Below, one piece after another: positions 10,647 through 20,860 of a stretch of 64,000 bases of DNA (within the stretch, counting starts at the first letter, position 1; the number at the start of each line of letters is the position of its first letter). The DNA is from Ascidia mentula (Eukaryota > Chordata > Ascidiacea > Phlebobranchia > Ascidiidae). A program made the translations under genes and the position numbers. Where the stretch lies: positions 12,958,001 through 13,022,000 of the forward strand of contig OX387203.1 of NCBI GenBank assembly GCA_947561715.1, written 5' to 3'. The notes under the pieces are model-generated. The model was not told where the DNA came from, made no database searches, and was given only the letters and a program-made list of their open reading frames with translations.

Positions 10647-13600
10647 ATGGTTGAATCTCAAAAAACCCTTGACAATTTAGTTCATCGTCTTAACCTGGCA
10701 TATCAAGATGCTGAGAAAATAATGATGGACTCCTCGAATGTGCAAAAGTTAAAGGAGGTTACTTCGGCTATCGACCTTTTGTATGACGAGTGTATTGACA
10801 AACATGCAATACGTTTGGATTCAGTAAAAAAGAAAAGGGACAGAAGGAAAATTAACGTTGCACTTTCAAGTTTACGAAGTGGCAAACAAGAGTTTGACGT
10901 ACGTGTAGATGAATGGATGGAGCAAGTAATGCGTCCAAGGCCAACTGAACGTGACAGCAAGGCATTGTCTGTCAGCGATTTCGGTTCAAAAGGCAAAGCG
11001 AGTTCACGAGTAAGCTCGAGCTCGAGTTGCAGGCGTACTGAAGCTCTTGTAAGAAAAGAGGTTGCGCTTCTGGAAAAGGAGTTTCTGCAGAAGAAGATGG
11101 AAGCCGAGAGTAAGCTTCTTCAGAAAAAGATGGAAGCTGAAAGCAATCTTTTGCAGAAAAAGATGGAAGCAGAAAATGAGATAAAAATTCTTGAAGCTGA
11201 CCATAAATTAAAGGCTGCCACAATGGAAGCTGAAATGTGGGAACGAAAGTCATCATTAGGATCGTGCTTTGATGGATTTTCTCCGCAGAATCGGAACGTT
11301 GAGTTTTCCCCGCCCTCTACACAGGCCAAACCGCCGGAAATAAAAGAGAAAAATCAAGTGTTTGAGTCCGACGATGTCAAGGACAGTAACGACGAGGTGA
11401 AAGTGGTAATGGACAGTCCAACCTCTTCATGCAGTGAACCTAAGTCAAAACCGGATGTGGCGAATCGTGAGCCGGAGGTGAGTGACTTGTACCGTGTTGC
11501 TGCTGTGTTAAAGGCAGGAATGGATCTTCCCAGACCGGAATTGTTGTATTTCGAAGGTGATCCACTAATGTATACGCGTTTCATGATAAGCTTTGACGAA
11601 AATATTGGTCGTCGCGTAGACAATGACAGCGCAAAGCTGAACTACCTGATTCAGTACTGTCGTAAGGAAGCGTATGACATGATCTCCTTTTGTATTGGTC
11701 TGGAACCTACGTATGGTTACAGAAAGGCCCGAGAGTTGCTATACGAACGGTACGGTCGTCCTCTTGTAATCGCACGTGCGTACGTGGAAAAGTTAGGTCA
11801 TTGGCCTTACCTGAGATCGGATGATGCCGACGAATTGTCGGAACTTGCACGAGCCTTAGAGGAGTGTTTGGTGACTCTGACTCATCTGGGATACTTTGCA
11901 GACATCAACAACTTTGAAAATATGTTGAACATAGTAAAGCGGTTGCCGTTCACAATGCAGGGCCGATGGCGTAGACACGCAGCCGGCATTGAAAGAAGTG
12001 GGGAAGAGCCTCGTTTCTGTCACCTTGTTGAGTTTGTTAAGAATGAAGCTTATATTGGGAACACGATGTTTGGTCGTATGTTAGGTCCTCGGAAGGACAG
12101 GGATATGCAGCAGAAGCGTAACAAAGGTCTTCCGACGAAGATAAGAGCATCGACCAACGCAACATCGGTTGCTCCAAGAAACGACAGAAAGTTCGAATCG
12201 AGCACCACTCAGAAATCAGGATGTCCTCTGTGCAGCAAATCGCACGACCTTGCGAATTGTGATTTATTTAAACGAAAAATCTTCGTTGAGCGAAGGAAGT
12301 TTCTTCGTCAAGCTCGGCTGTGTGATAATTGTTTTATGAAAGGCCATATAGCAAGAACTTGTAGTTTGCCAAGTTCTTGTACGATCAGCGGATGTCGCGG
12401 AAAGCATCACAATCTTCTGCACTGGACGGAATGGAAGGCGTCTTCAACTGCGCCCGTATGTGAAGCATCTACGCAGTCTTCAGTGGAGTCATCGTCGAGT
12501 GCAACTGTCAGCTGGACTTGTATGAGCACTCATGCGGAAAGCGTCTATCTTAATATTGTTCCGGTAAAGGTTACGGGCAGTAATGGCAGGGAGCTGGAAA
12601 CGTACGCCTTTTTGGATCAAGGATCGACCACAACCTTGTGTGATGAAAGGCTGATCAAGCAGCTAGACGTCGTGGGGAAGAAGACAACGTACTCCTTGAC
12701 TACAGTAAGTGATAGGTCACAGAAAAGGGAGGGTTTGGCCGTCGATCTGACAGTAGCGTCGATTGATGGAAGGGAATCCGTACAATTGCATGACGTTTTG
12801 AGTGTAAACAGTTTGCCGGTTTCTCCGAACAAAGTCCCAGAAGGATCGCTTTGGCGGTGGCCTCATTTACGCGATGTGGAGTTTCCTGTTTTGCCCCATG
12901 GGGAAGTAATGTTGCTGATTGGAGCCAACGTTCCCGAGGTGTTCTGGATCAACGATGAAAGAAGAGGCGGACGAAAGGAGCCAAGTGCCGTGCGTTCTAT
13001 GCTTGGTTGGTCACTTGTGGGTCCGTGCCATGGTCGTGGTTCAGATGATTCACAGGTATGTGTGAATTTTGTAAACTCACAGGACGAAATGTTGCACCAA
13101 CAAATAAAGTGCATGTGGGAAAGCGACTTCGGTCCTACCGCCCTGTCACCTGGAACAACACTGTCGAAAGAAGACAGGTATGCATTGAAGCAGATGGAAG
13201 GCTCAGTTAAGCACCGTGATGGACATTATCAGCTGCGATTGCCATGGAGGCCAGGTGCTCCAAACCTACCGAATAACCGTTCTATGGCAATAAAGCGTTT
13301 GTCATACTTAAAACGGCGATTGGAAAATAATTCACAGCTGCATGGAAAGTACAAGCAAACGTTGGATACCTACCTGAAGGAGGGATATGCCAGGCGTTTA
13401 AAGAGCGACGACAAGAATCCGGAGGATGGCGCTGTTTGGTACCTGCCGCATCACCCAGTGACACACCCGCAGAAACCGGGAAAGGTGAGGGTTGTTTTTG
13501 ATTGTGCCGCCAGATTTCAAAATACGTCGCTAAACGATCAGCTTTTACAAGGACCAGATTTAATCAATAGCCTTTTTGGGACACTTGTTCGGTTTTGCCA

Positions 13601-16448
13601 GGAACCAGTAGCGTTGGTCGCTGACGTTGAAGCGATGTTTCATCAGGTGAGGGTGGACCAAGCTGATACATCCGTGCTGAGATTCGTTTGGTGGCCTGAA
13701 GGCGATTTTTCGTGCGAACCCGAAGACTACCAAATGCTGGTACATATATTTGGCGCAGCCTCGTCTCCTTGTTGTGCTGGGTTCTGTTTACAAAAAACGG
13801 CTGAAGATAATAAAGGTAATTTTAGTCCCGAAGCGGTCGCAACCGTGAAACGAAATTTCTATGTGGACGATTGTTTGAAATCCGTCGAAACTGAAGTTAA
13901 GGCGATCAAATTGGCTGGCGAGTTGCAGGATCTGTTGCAACTTGGAGGGTTTCGGCTCAGAAAATGGGTAAGCAACAGCGAGGCTGTGTTGTCGTCAATC
14001 CCAGCCGAATATAGATCCGTGCAGTCAATTGTGTTAAATGCTGATGTGAAGAACATGGAACGTGTGCTCGGAGTGCTGTGGAAATATCGCTCTGACATGT
14101 TCGAATTCGACATCAAAGTTAAGAAGAAGCCTGCAACGAGGAGAGGAATACTTTCTATGGTCAGTTCTTTGTTTGACCCTTTAGGATTCGTTGCACCGGT
14201 AATATTGCATGCACGAATGTTGCTGCAAGAACTTTGTAAAGAAAAGTATGACTGGGATCAGGAAGTTCCACCTGATATAGGAAAAAGGTGGAATGCATGG
14301 ACTTCTGAACTTCCACGTCTCTCGTGTATTAAGATTGAAAGGTGTTTCCAGACAACCGCACATGAAGTTGAAAGGCGTGAGCTGCACCACTTTGCAGATG
14401 CGTCTTCCAGTGGATACGGGACAGTCGCGTATTTGCGAACGGTTGATAAGCAGGGCAGTGCGCATTGTGCCTTTGTTGCTGGGAAGGCTCGCCTTGCACC
14501 TTTGAAGACAGTTTCCATACCCAGATTGGAATTGACGGCAGCTACTCTTGCTGTTAGAATGGATCAAGTTTTGAGGCAGGAGCTTGATCTGAGTGTCGAA
14601 CGATCTGTTTTTTGGACCGACTCGACTTCAGTTCTACAAAGCATAAACAATGTGAGTAAACGTTTTTGTACCTTTGTCGCCAACAGATTAGCAAAAATTG
14701 AAGAAGGGTCGGACGCGTCGCAGTGGAGGCATGTTCCTACTGAAAAGAACCCGGCCGATGATGCATCTCGCGGGTCTACTGTCAGGGCCTTTCTCGAAAA
14801 CAAGCGTTGGTTCTCCGGGCCCTTGTTTCTGTACAAAGACGAGAGTCGCTGGCCTGCGAATCCTATAAACGTCCGGGACATGCCCGAAGAATATTTGAAC
14901 CTAAAGCCGAAGAAAACGATGGTTTTGCATGCTACTGAGGAGCGTCATTTGTTTGATGACTTGATTCAGCGCTATTCTTCATGGAAGAAGTTAAAGCAGG
15001 CAGTAGCGTGGCTCCAGCGGTTCGTGGACTATCTTCAATCTCGAAGAGAACCGCAGCCTAAGGGAATGACTGTCGCTGATCTTGCAAGGGCTGAAATCGC
15101 GATTGTCAAATATGTCCAGCGATGGGAATTTTCGGAAGAATTGGATGCACTGTGTAAGTGTGAAGACGTCGGTCGTGGTGAAAGGAAGAAGATTATGAAG
15201 AAACTTCCGTCGAAGGCATTGTACAGACTCAGTCCAGTCTTGATTGATGGCGTTTTGCGAGTGGGTGGTCGTCTGCAAAGGGCGCCAATACCATTCGACT
15301 TGAAGCACCCAATTGTCTTACCAAACGCACATCATATTACTACTTTAATTATACGTGAGTCTCACGTGAATGTTTGTCATGCTGGAATGTCGCACACTTG
15401 GTCAGATATTCGTCAGAAATACTGGATTGTGCGAGGTGGAGTTGCAGTGAGAAGAATCCTTGGAAATTGTGTACTTTGTCGAAAAAGAAATGCATCGGTG
15501 TCGAAGCAGATGATGGCTGACTTGCCTGTTGAGCGCACGATTCCGGGCGAGCCTCCGTTTTCATCTGTTGGAGTGGATTACTTCGGACCTATGCTTGTCA
15601 AACAGGGAAGAAGCGAAGTCAAAAGGTATGGTTGCATCTTCACATGTATGACTGTTCGTGCCGTGCATTTGGAGGTTGCGCACTCGCTATCTACCGACTC
15701 GTTTATTGATGCCTTCAGAAGGTTCATTGGGCGACGTGGGAAGCCCAGACGCGTATTTAGTGATAATGGCACAAATTTTGTGGGTGCGGAGCGCATACTG
15801 CGCGAATCCCTGGAAAAATGGAACCTAAAACACGTCGAGGAACGCCTACGTCAGTGGGGCGTTGACTGGTCATTTAATCCACCCGCCGCCAGCCATATGG
15901 GTGGCGTCTGGGAACGCATGATTCGTTCAGTGCGCAAAATTTTAAACGTCTTGTTGGGACAACAGATGCCTTCCGACGAGACTCTGAGCACGCTGCTCGT
16001 CGAGGTCGAATTCATCTTGAACTCGAGGCCTCTCACCCCTGTTAGTCTTGATCCGGCCGACAGAGAGCCGCTGACGCCGAATCACCTACTGTTGATTGGG
16101 CGACAAGAAACGTCGTCACCAGGAATATTTGTGAAAGAAGACAACTATGTTCGACGACACTGGCGCCAGGTCCAATATTTGGCAGACCAGTTTTGGATCC
16201 GATGGACAAACGAGTACCTACTGACGCTACAGACACGTCAGAAATGGCAATTTCCCGAAAGGAACCTCGAGGTTGATGATCTTGTCCTGTTGGTGGACAC
16301 TTCGGCCCCACGAGGAAAATGGTTAACCGGAAGGATTGTCGAAACGTACCCGGATAAGTTCGGGTTCGTGCGTAGTGCTTTGGTGAAAACACACGCCGGG
16401 TCGTTCAAGCGACCAATCGCGAAGTTGTGCCTGATAATGAAGGCTTGA
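10647..16448 (+). CDS. BEL/Pao gag-pol polyprotein
   Basis: 1,933 codons from ATG 10647. It drives particle assembly, reverse transcription and integration. The N-terminal part has a coiled coil (about 130-200) built on repeats of LLQKKMEAES. A gag region follows (about 290-470, with LLYFEGDPLMYTRFMISF), then two Cys/His clusters (CPLCSKSHDLANC and CDNCFMKGHIARTC, about 530-580). The protease has FLDQGSTTTLC (about 655). Pao-type RT has VADVEAMFHQV (about 990) and FYVDD (about 1070); RNase H has HHFADASSSGYG (about 1247). The integrase has an HHCC zinc site (HVNVCHAG, CVLCRKR; about 1570-1610), a DDE set in VDYFGP, SDNGTNF and VWERM (about 1640, 1704, 1753) and a C-terminal DLVLLVD segment. 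No frameshift or stop seen; it is probably active. Confidence 0.95.
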   Translation: MVESQKTLDNLVHRLNLAYQDAEKIMMDSSNVQKLKEVTSAIDLLYDECIDKHAIRLDSVKKKRDRRKINVALSSLRSGKQEFDVRVDEWMEQVMRPRPTERDSKALSVSDFGSKGKASSRVSSSSSCRRTEALVRKEVALLEKEFLQKKMEAESKLLQKKMEAESNLLQKKMEAENEIKILEADHKLKAATMEAEMWERKSSLGSCFDGFSPQNRNVEFSPPSTQAKPPEIKEKNQVFESDDVKDSNDEVKVVMDSPTSSCSEPKSKPDVANREPEVSDLYRVAAVLKAGMDLPRPELLYFEGDPLMYTRFMISFDENIGRRVDNDSAKLNYLIQYCRKEAYDMISFCIGLEPTYGYRKARELLYERYGRPLVIARAYVEKLGHWPYLRSDDADELSELARALEECLVTLTHLGYFADINNFENMLNIVKRLPFTMQGRWRRHAAGIERSGEEPRFCHLVEFVKNEAYIGNTMFGRMLGPRKDRDMQQKRNKGLPTKIRASTNATSVAPRNDRKFESSTTQKSGCPLCSKSHDLANCDLFKRKIFVERRKFLRQARLCDNCFMKGHIARTCSLPSSCTISGCRGKHHNLLHWTEWKASSTAPVCEASTQSSVESSSSATVSWTCMSTHAESVYLNIVPVKVTGSNGRELETYAFLDQGSTTTLCDERLIKQLDVVGKKTTYSLTTVSDRSQKREGLAVDLTVASIDGRESVQLHDVLSVNSLPVSPNKVPEGSLWRWPHLRDVEFPVLPHGEVMLLIGANVPEVFWINDERRGGRKEPSAVRSMLGWSLVGPCHGRGSDDSQVCVNFVNSQDEMLHQQIKCMWESDFGPTALSPGTTLSKEDRYALKQMEGSVKHRDGHYQLRLPWRPGAPNLPNNRSMAIKRLSYLKRRLENNSQLHGKYKQTLDTYLKEGYARRLKSDDKNPEDGAVWYLPHHPVTHPQKPGKVRVVFDCAARFQNTSLNDQLLQGPDLINSLFGTLVRFCQEPVALVADVEAMFHQVRVDQADTSVLRFVWWPEGDFSCEPEDYQMLVHIFGAASSPCCAGFCLQKTAEDNKGNFSPEAVATVKRNFYVDDCLKSVETEVKAIKLAGELQDLLQLGGFRLRKWVSNSEAVLSSIPAEYRSVQSIVLNADVKNMERVLGVLWKYRSDMFEFDIKVKKKPATRRGILSMVSSLFDPLGFVAPVILHARMLLQELCKEKYDWDQEVPPDIGKRWNAWTSELPRLSCIKIERCFQTTAHEVERRELHHFADASSSGYGTVAYLRTVDKQGSAHCAFVAGKARLAPLKTVSIPRLELTAATLAVRMDQVLRQELDLSVERSVFWTDSTSVLQSINNVSKRFCTFVANRLAKIEEGSDASQWRHVPTEKNPADDASRGSTVRAFLENKRWFSGPLFLYKDESRWPANPINVRDMPEEYLNLKPKKTMVLHATEERHLFDDLIQRYSSWKKLKQAVAWLQRFVDYLQSRREPQPKGMTVADLARAEIAIVKYVQRWEFSEELDALCKCEDVGRGERKKIMKKLPSKALYRLSPVLIDGVLRVGGRLQRAPIPFDLKHPIVLPNAHHITTLIIRESHVNVCHAGMSHTWSDIRQKYWIVRGGVAVRRILGNCVLCRKRNASVSKQMMADLPVERTIPGEPPFSSVGVDYFGPMLVKQGRSEVKRYGCIFTCMTVRAVHLEVAHSLSTDSFIDAFRRFIGRRGKPRRVFSDNGTNFVGAERILRESLEKWNLKHVEERLRQWGVDWSFNPPAASHMGGVWERMIRSVRKILNVLLGQQMPSDETLSTLLVEVEFILNSRPLTPVSLDPADREPLTPNHLLLIGRQETSSPGIFVKEDNYVRRHWRQVQYLADQFWIRWTNEYLLTLQTRQKWQFPERNLEVDDLVLLVDTSAPRGKWLTGRIVETYPDKFGFVRSALVKTHAGSFKRPIAKLCLIMKA

Positions 16449-16529
16449 GTGTTTGTTTGTTCGTTCGTTTTCGTTCTCGCTGTTTGTGTGTTTAGATGTT
16501 CTCATGGGTTCGTACATCGTCGGGGGGTA

Positions 16530-17126
16530 TGTTACAGCGAGAATTAACGCTTCGCTGATTTTACCCTTCACCAGTACAGCGTTCGTATTCATCCGCGCAT
16601 GCGTCTTTAGGACGACATGCTTGTAGTGTGTAAGGATGAATTTGTACTGTTAAACCTTTGTTATGTTTACTAATTTGATCCTGATTCTATTTGAATAAGG
16701 CATATTAGCGTAAAACGTGTCGATGCTTACTGAATCTGAATTTGGAACGTTGGTGAAGCCACTAGCCGCAGGCTAGTAAGTACCTGGATCCCACACAGTT
16801 GGTATGTTCAGTTATACATACGTTTGAACTTGTGATGTGCCCGACGTGGTTTGCGAGTCTTTAATCTTGTTAATGTTAACGATTAACTAAGATGCAATTG
16901 TTAACTGTGCTGGGAGGCATATCTGCGTTGTGCATTGTTTAATATTGTACTGTGACGTAGCAATATGCTATTATGAATTTTGTGGTTGCAGAAAACCGCT
17001 ACGCTCAAATTAAACGAGACGGCCATTCGGACCAGGAGTGGGCTGTTGTGGTGGAGAATTGGGTGGGCGCGTTTGCTTAGTGGGACGAACGGCGCAGGAC
17101 CAGGCTGCGCACAAGCGGTCGTAACA
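16530..17126 (+). repeat. 3' LTR of the BEL/Pao element
   Basis: Second copy of the 597-bp LTR, directly followed by the target duplication AGGAC. Confidence 0.95.
16684..16699 (+). other. Spliced-leader 16-mer inside the 3' LTR
   Basis: Same sequence at the same LTR offset as 10133-10148. Confidence 0.9.
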
Positions 17127-18440
17127 AGGACACTAAATTTGTGGAGAACATTATATACACTCAATGGATAGGACTTCTTTTCAAGCGATGCCATTAACCG
17201 GTGTGGCTGTGTTGTCATATCATAATCACCACTTCACATCTGCTGACTGTGATAACTTGTTGCTAGACATAATTATGAACGAGCAAATCTACAATATTGG
17301 TGTAATTAACCGTTATTCCTCAGCTGACATTCTTGAATTTCAAGAAAGTTTTTCGCAAATATTAGATTCATCAATCTGAACAAACCCTGGATAACAAACG
17401 GAATTTTAACACAAAATATATTTTAAAATGCTAAAAACTCTATGCCACACCTTGAAAAATTAATACAAATTATTTCGAAACACACTAATTTATTAATTTT
17501 ATTTCTCCCGTCGTGATAGTGTAAATACGCTGTAAACATGTGCAGTGAACTGACGAGAACCGAAGGCGGTTATCGAGAAGCTGCCGGGAGAAGGTAGAAG
17601 TATTTACATATTAAAACAACAAACGACACATAAGCATACGCATGAAAAAGAAGAAAGCGCAAGGCAAAAACTTGCGTACACTAGAAAACATGAGAACAGA
17701 AGGCGAAAACAGTTGCGACCCAATCGTGGTGAAAGAAAAATTAAGGCGTGTGAGCAAGTGCCCTAGAAAAATGTAATTAGTTAGTTGATGAGGTGATTTT
17801 GCCGCAAAGCCCAAACAGACCGCGAGGAATGTTTACGAAAAAGCACGTGGCGTTACTTTCTTTCACAGCATGTTTGAACCCGGTGATGCTAAAATTTTTC
17901 ATGGTTTTGGGCAATTTATTCCACACAGCAACAAAGTAATATTTTAATGACTGTTGTGCACGTCAGCACTAAATCACATGATTGCCACAGCAAAGCATAG
18001 TTCAGTGGTAACAATTCCAAATCCACTTGGCAAGTAATTCGTGACCTTGTAAATACAAAACGTAAAAAGTGTAACACTGAATATTGAAGGAAATTCAGTC
18101 ACAGACACCACGCTGATTGCTGAACACTTCAACAGAAAACTATTGGACCAAAAAATTCCTCTTACCGTACCCAATTTACTGTGAATTTATCCGGATGTAT
18201 TAAAAAAGTCCTGACCAATATACATATTACAGGCCCATATCTCTTCTAACTTTCAGCAAGGTATTAGAAAAACTAGTGCATCGAAAGACTTTATGAACAA
18301 AAATTTACATTCGAAGAAACCATTTGACAGATTTTTTTGTTGAACAGTGAAGACAATCTTGTATCATGCTGCACATCGTTAGACTTATCTAAGGCATTTG
18401 ACACAGATGATCACAAAATACTACTCTCATCAACGTAGAA
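17127..18440 (+). pseudogene. CR1/L2-like LINE remnant, part 2 (endonuclease and RT)
   Basis: Continues the LINE interrupted at 9978. LNLWRTLYTLNG is followed by DFFSSDAINRCGCVVIS in other frames. Then IYNIGVINRYSSADILEFQE (17280-17345) matches the APE endonuclease C-terminal half. After a degraded stretch (17400-18150), YRPISLLTFSKVLEKLVHRK (18225-18290) and LDLSKAFDTDDHKILL (18375-18425) are RT motifs. Stops and frame changes show a dead 5'-to-3' remnant. The middle 700 bp carry no readable motif and may include other insertions. Confidence 0.7.
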
Positions 18441-18460
18441 GTTGTTTCGGACCACACTTC

Positions 18461-19300
18461 CTACTCGCGGATCAAAGAACTTCCCGTGTTGCACACAAAA
18501 GCTCGGTTAGGATCGCGCTCCGAATAATAAGACATGTCCCCGCCCGGCCACCACAAGAACCTCAGTGCATCACGGTCTGGTGGAGCTACCAGCACCCCGA
18601 CCAGTGAATTCACTAGATTCGGTCCCTTCATTAATCTGTCATTTAACGACTGACTTTCAAATTTGGCGGCGCAATCGTACACGATGCGAACCTTCTCTTG
18701 TTTCTGATGTGGGAGGTACCATATTCGAGTTTTTGTCACAACTTGATCTTCTTTTTGTCTAAACTTGAATTTTTTCGGCGTACTATTTGTCCAAGAGGAT
18801 CTCGCAAATCGCCTGATCGCTTAGAAGTCGTCGTTTCAGTCCCTTCAAGCAACCTTGAGCCATAGGAAAGTTGTGAGACATAACGTTTCAGCTTTGCTTC
18901 CAAGGAAGAGGAAGTTGATCGTGGTCGTCCACAAACTCAACTGATCATGTCGTAAGCGACGACATCTTCGCTTGAGTACTTCATTCCGAAGTCAGATGCT
19001 TGATTGCTTTTCAACCAGAAGACGAATGATTCCACGTCACACAAGCCAGCATCCAAAGACGGAAACACTTCGCCTTCATCAGTAACAATAATGTCTTCCA
19101 GTGCAGCCATCCCAGCGGCGTCTTCGATTGAGGAGCGAAGCGACTTTCCAGGCACCTATGTGCCATCGCGTCAATCAGCAGCATCACCGACCCTCCATCG
19201 ATCCTCTGCATGTCGACTCCACGCAAGTGCTCGTACCTTTGCAACCTTCCTTTGCTGGCCATCTTGCCTGGTGCTACTGGGATCCTGTCCACCAGCACAA
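18461..19300 (-). pseudogene. Old BEL/Pao pol fragment
   Basis: Minus strand. Near 19298-19150 it reads LVDRIPVAPGK and HLRGVDMQRIDGGSVMLLI, corresponding to the protease-downstream segment of the intact element (LPVSPNKVPEG, HLRDVEFPVLPHGEVMLLI). Near 18730-18540 it reads [21 protein letters not shown] and [20 protein letters not shown], then [16 protein letters not shown], matching the Pao RT start with an internal deletion that removes the first catalytic Asp region. It is a different and older BEL family from the intact copy, in the opposite orientation. Confidence 0.8.
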
Positions 19301-19309
19301 CCTCTGGCA

Positions 19310-19740
19310 GATATAGACTTAGATTGTGCGTAATAGCAAATATTGGCTAGTGGTCTGATATATCGAATGTAACAAGACTGGGTGTGATAACTTTTGCGTA
19401 AATGTGATCTATACATGTGAAGGGGTAGTGTGAGATGCTTTGTCAATTATTGTTGTGCTGTTAAGACTCTGTAACATTAATGTATATTCTTGTGTTTTTC
19501 AAAAAGGTCTATGTTAAAAGTGTTTTTTTTGTTCAGTTTGTGCATGGTGTTTCCCAAATGTGAATTGAAGTGATTGATCGGGTTGGCGGTATATTACTCC
19601 AAATACAATGGTTTTGTTTTTCCAACTCAATCCATATTTTGTAGGTGTCATTTTTACGGTAGACTAGTGGCCTTTTGATGTATAAACCAACGCCACCCGC
19701 ATACGTTAAGGAGTTTTCCCCCAGGGAAGTCGTAGTCATT
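19310..19740 (-). pseudogene. CR1/L2-like LINE endonuclease fragment
   Basis: Minus strand. 19739-19570 reads LTYAGGVGLYIKRPLVYRKN and IWIELEK. 19440-19320 reads HYPFTCIDHIYAK and VTFDISDH.PIFAITHN. These are the GG.G.Y and (S)DH motifs of the APE endonuclease, with the segment between them degraded. It directly abuts the old BEL fragment. Confidence 0.65.
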
Positions 19741-19839
19741 CAGAGTAATATTGGTTGCAGTACTATTTCAGTTCCCTGCACATGTTGGTGATAAGGTTAC
19801 ATCTTGTCCCGCCAATGTATGATGAGCCGCATTATTGGC

Positions 19840-19955
19840 CAGACCTTATTTCCTCTAAAAGGACCGGGAACCAACACGATCCAACGTTGTCTACCACGTC
19901 ACGTGCTCCTGCGGTTCATCATATATTGGCCATACAAGACGTCGACATCAAATAT
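19840..19955 (+). pseudogene. Penelope-like GIY-YIG fragment
   Basis: Plus strand, after one stop: KDREPTRSNVVYHVTCSCG and SSYIGHTRRR. SNVVY.(V)TC.CG..YIG.T.R is the GIY-YIG endonuclease start of Penelope-like elements. Only this module is readable. Confidence 0.65.
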
Positions 19956-20319
19956 TTAAAAAAACGTTTCTTTCAGCTGGATATATTCGGCAAACCGAAC
20001 TTTCCGGTGCTGGCGGTCAATGAAGGATTTTTGTGTCCTTTAGTCAGCATCACCCGCTGAATGATAATGTAAACTACAAAAGTATCTCGACTGACTGACT
20101 GATCATTCTGACTAAAATCATTACTACCACATGTACAAAAAGTACAACACGTCTGCCTTTTGAGAAGAGCTCCCATTTTTCAGAATTCTTGTCTGATAGT
20201 TGCAAATCAAAACCTTTGTCAGGGATTTTAGTTGTTGCATGTAATAACTTTTTTTGTACTTTTGAATACAACAAGGTACTTACAAGACATAACTTCTACA
20301 TCCTAAATTTCCATCTATA

Positions 20320-20575
20320 TTATTTGCAGTGTATATACTGTTGAAAATGCGACAAGGTATACATTGGCGAAACGGTTTGCGCTTTACGTACAAGGTAAGG
20401 AGAAGAACAACGCGATGTCAGAAATCCTAGAAGACTGCACTGTAATGGTTATCGAGTTGTGCACACAAAAAGGAAGTTTCTTCCATCCGTATATCGACAT
20501 TTGATCCACAGTCTCTGCGACACGCCCCCTGATTATCAACGTTGACCAAACAAAACTAAGGGAAATATTCTCCAA
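20320..20575 (+). pseudogene. Second Penelope-like GIY-YIG fragment
   Basis: Plus strand: KCDKVYIGETVCALRTR, then in shifted frames a GEEQRDVRN-like stretch and sequence up to about 20575. The C..C.K.YIGET...LRTR..EH pattern belongs to a Penelope subgroup different from the fragment at 19840-19955. Degraded by stops. Confidence 0.55.
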
Positions 20576-20726
20576 TCATTTCCTGAAATTGCTTTAGCCC
20601 TCCACAACCTCACTGTGTTTGCTGCCTGGGGAATATCTATCTATAGCAACATCTTCTTCCTCTCTATCAACCTCCTTCCATACTGCTCTGATAACATTAT
20701 ATATTTTCTTACATTAAACTGCATTG

Positions 20727-20860
20727 TAAAAGAGTCCATGTAAATTCATTTACGGGTGATGTAAACAGGGCACTAACACCGCAACAACCATTGTGGTAAG
20801 GCATGCGAAACACACTTCTTGCTGGAAATAAAACTAACAGATTCACATGGACTTTAACAA
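20727..20860. repeat. Imperfect inverted repeat (possible small fold-back element)
   Basis: GTCCATGTAAAT near 20735 and ATTCACATGGAC near 20842 form an imperfect inverted pair, with partial matches beyond, about 110 bp apart. No target duplication was identified. Confidence 0.3.

Larger units (their letters stand above)
9979..17126 (+). mobile_element. Complete BEL/Pao LTR retrotransposon
   Basis: 7,148 bp with 597-bp LTRs that look identical on reading, bounded by TGTTAC...GTAACA. It is flanked by a 5-bp target duplication AGGAC (9974-9978 and 17127-17131), the length usual for BEL/Pao. A single gag-pol frame fills the interior. The short internal leader (10576-10646) should hold the primer-binding site. 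A G-rich run (16522-16528) just before the 3' LTR fits a polypurine tract. Identical LTRs and an unbroken frame imply a very recent insertion, here into a CR1/L2-like LINE. Confidence 0.95.
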
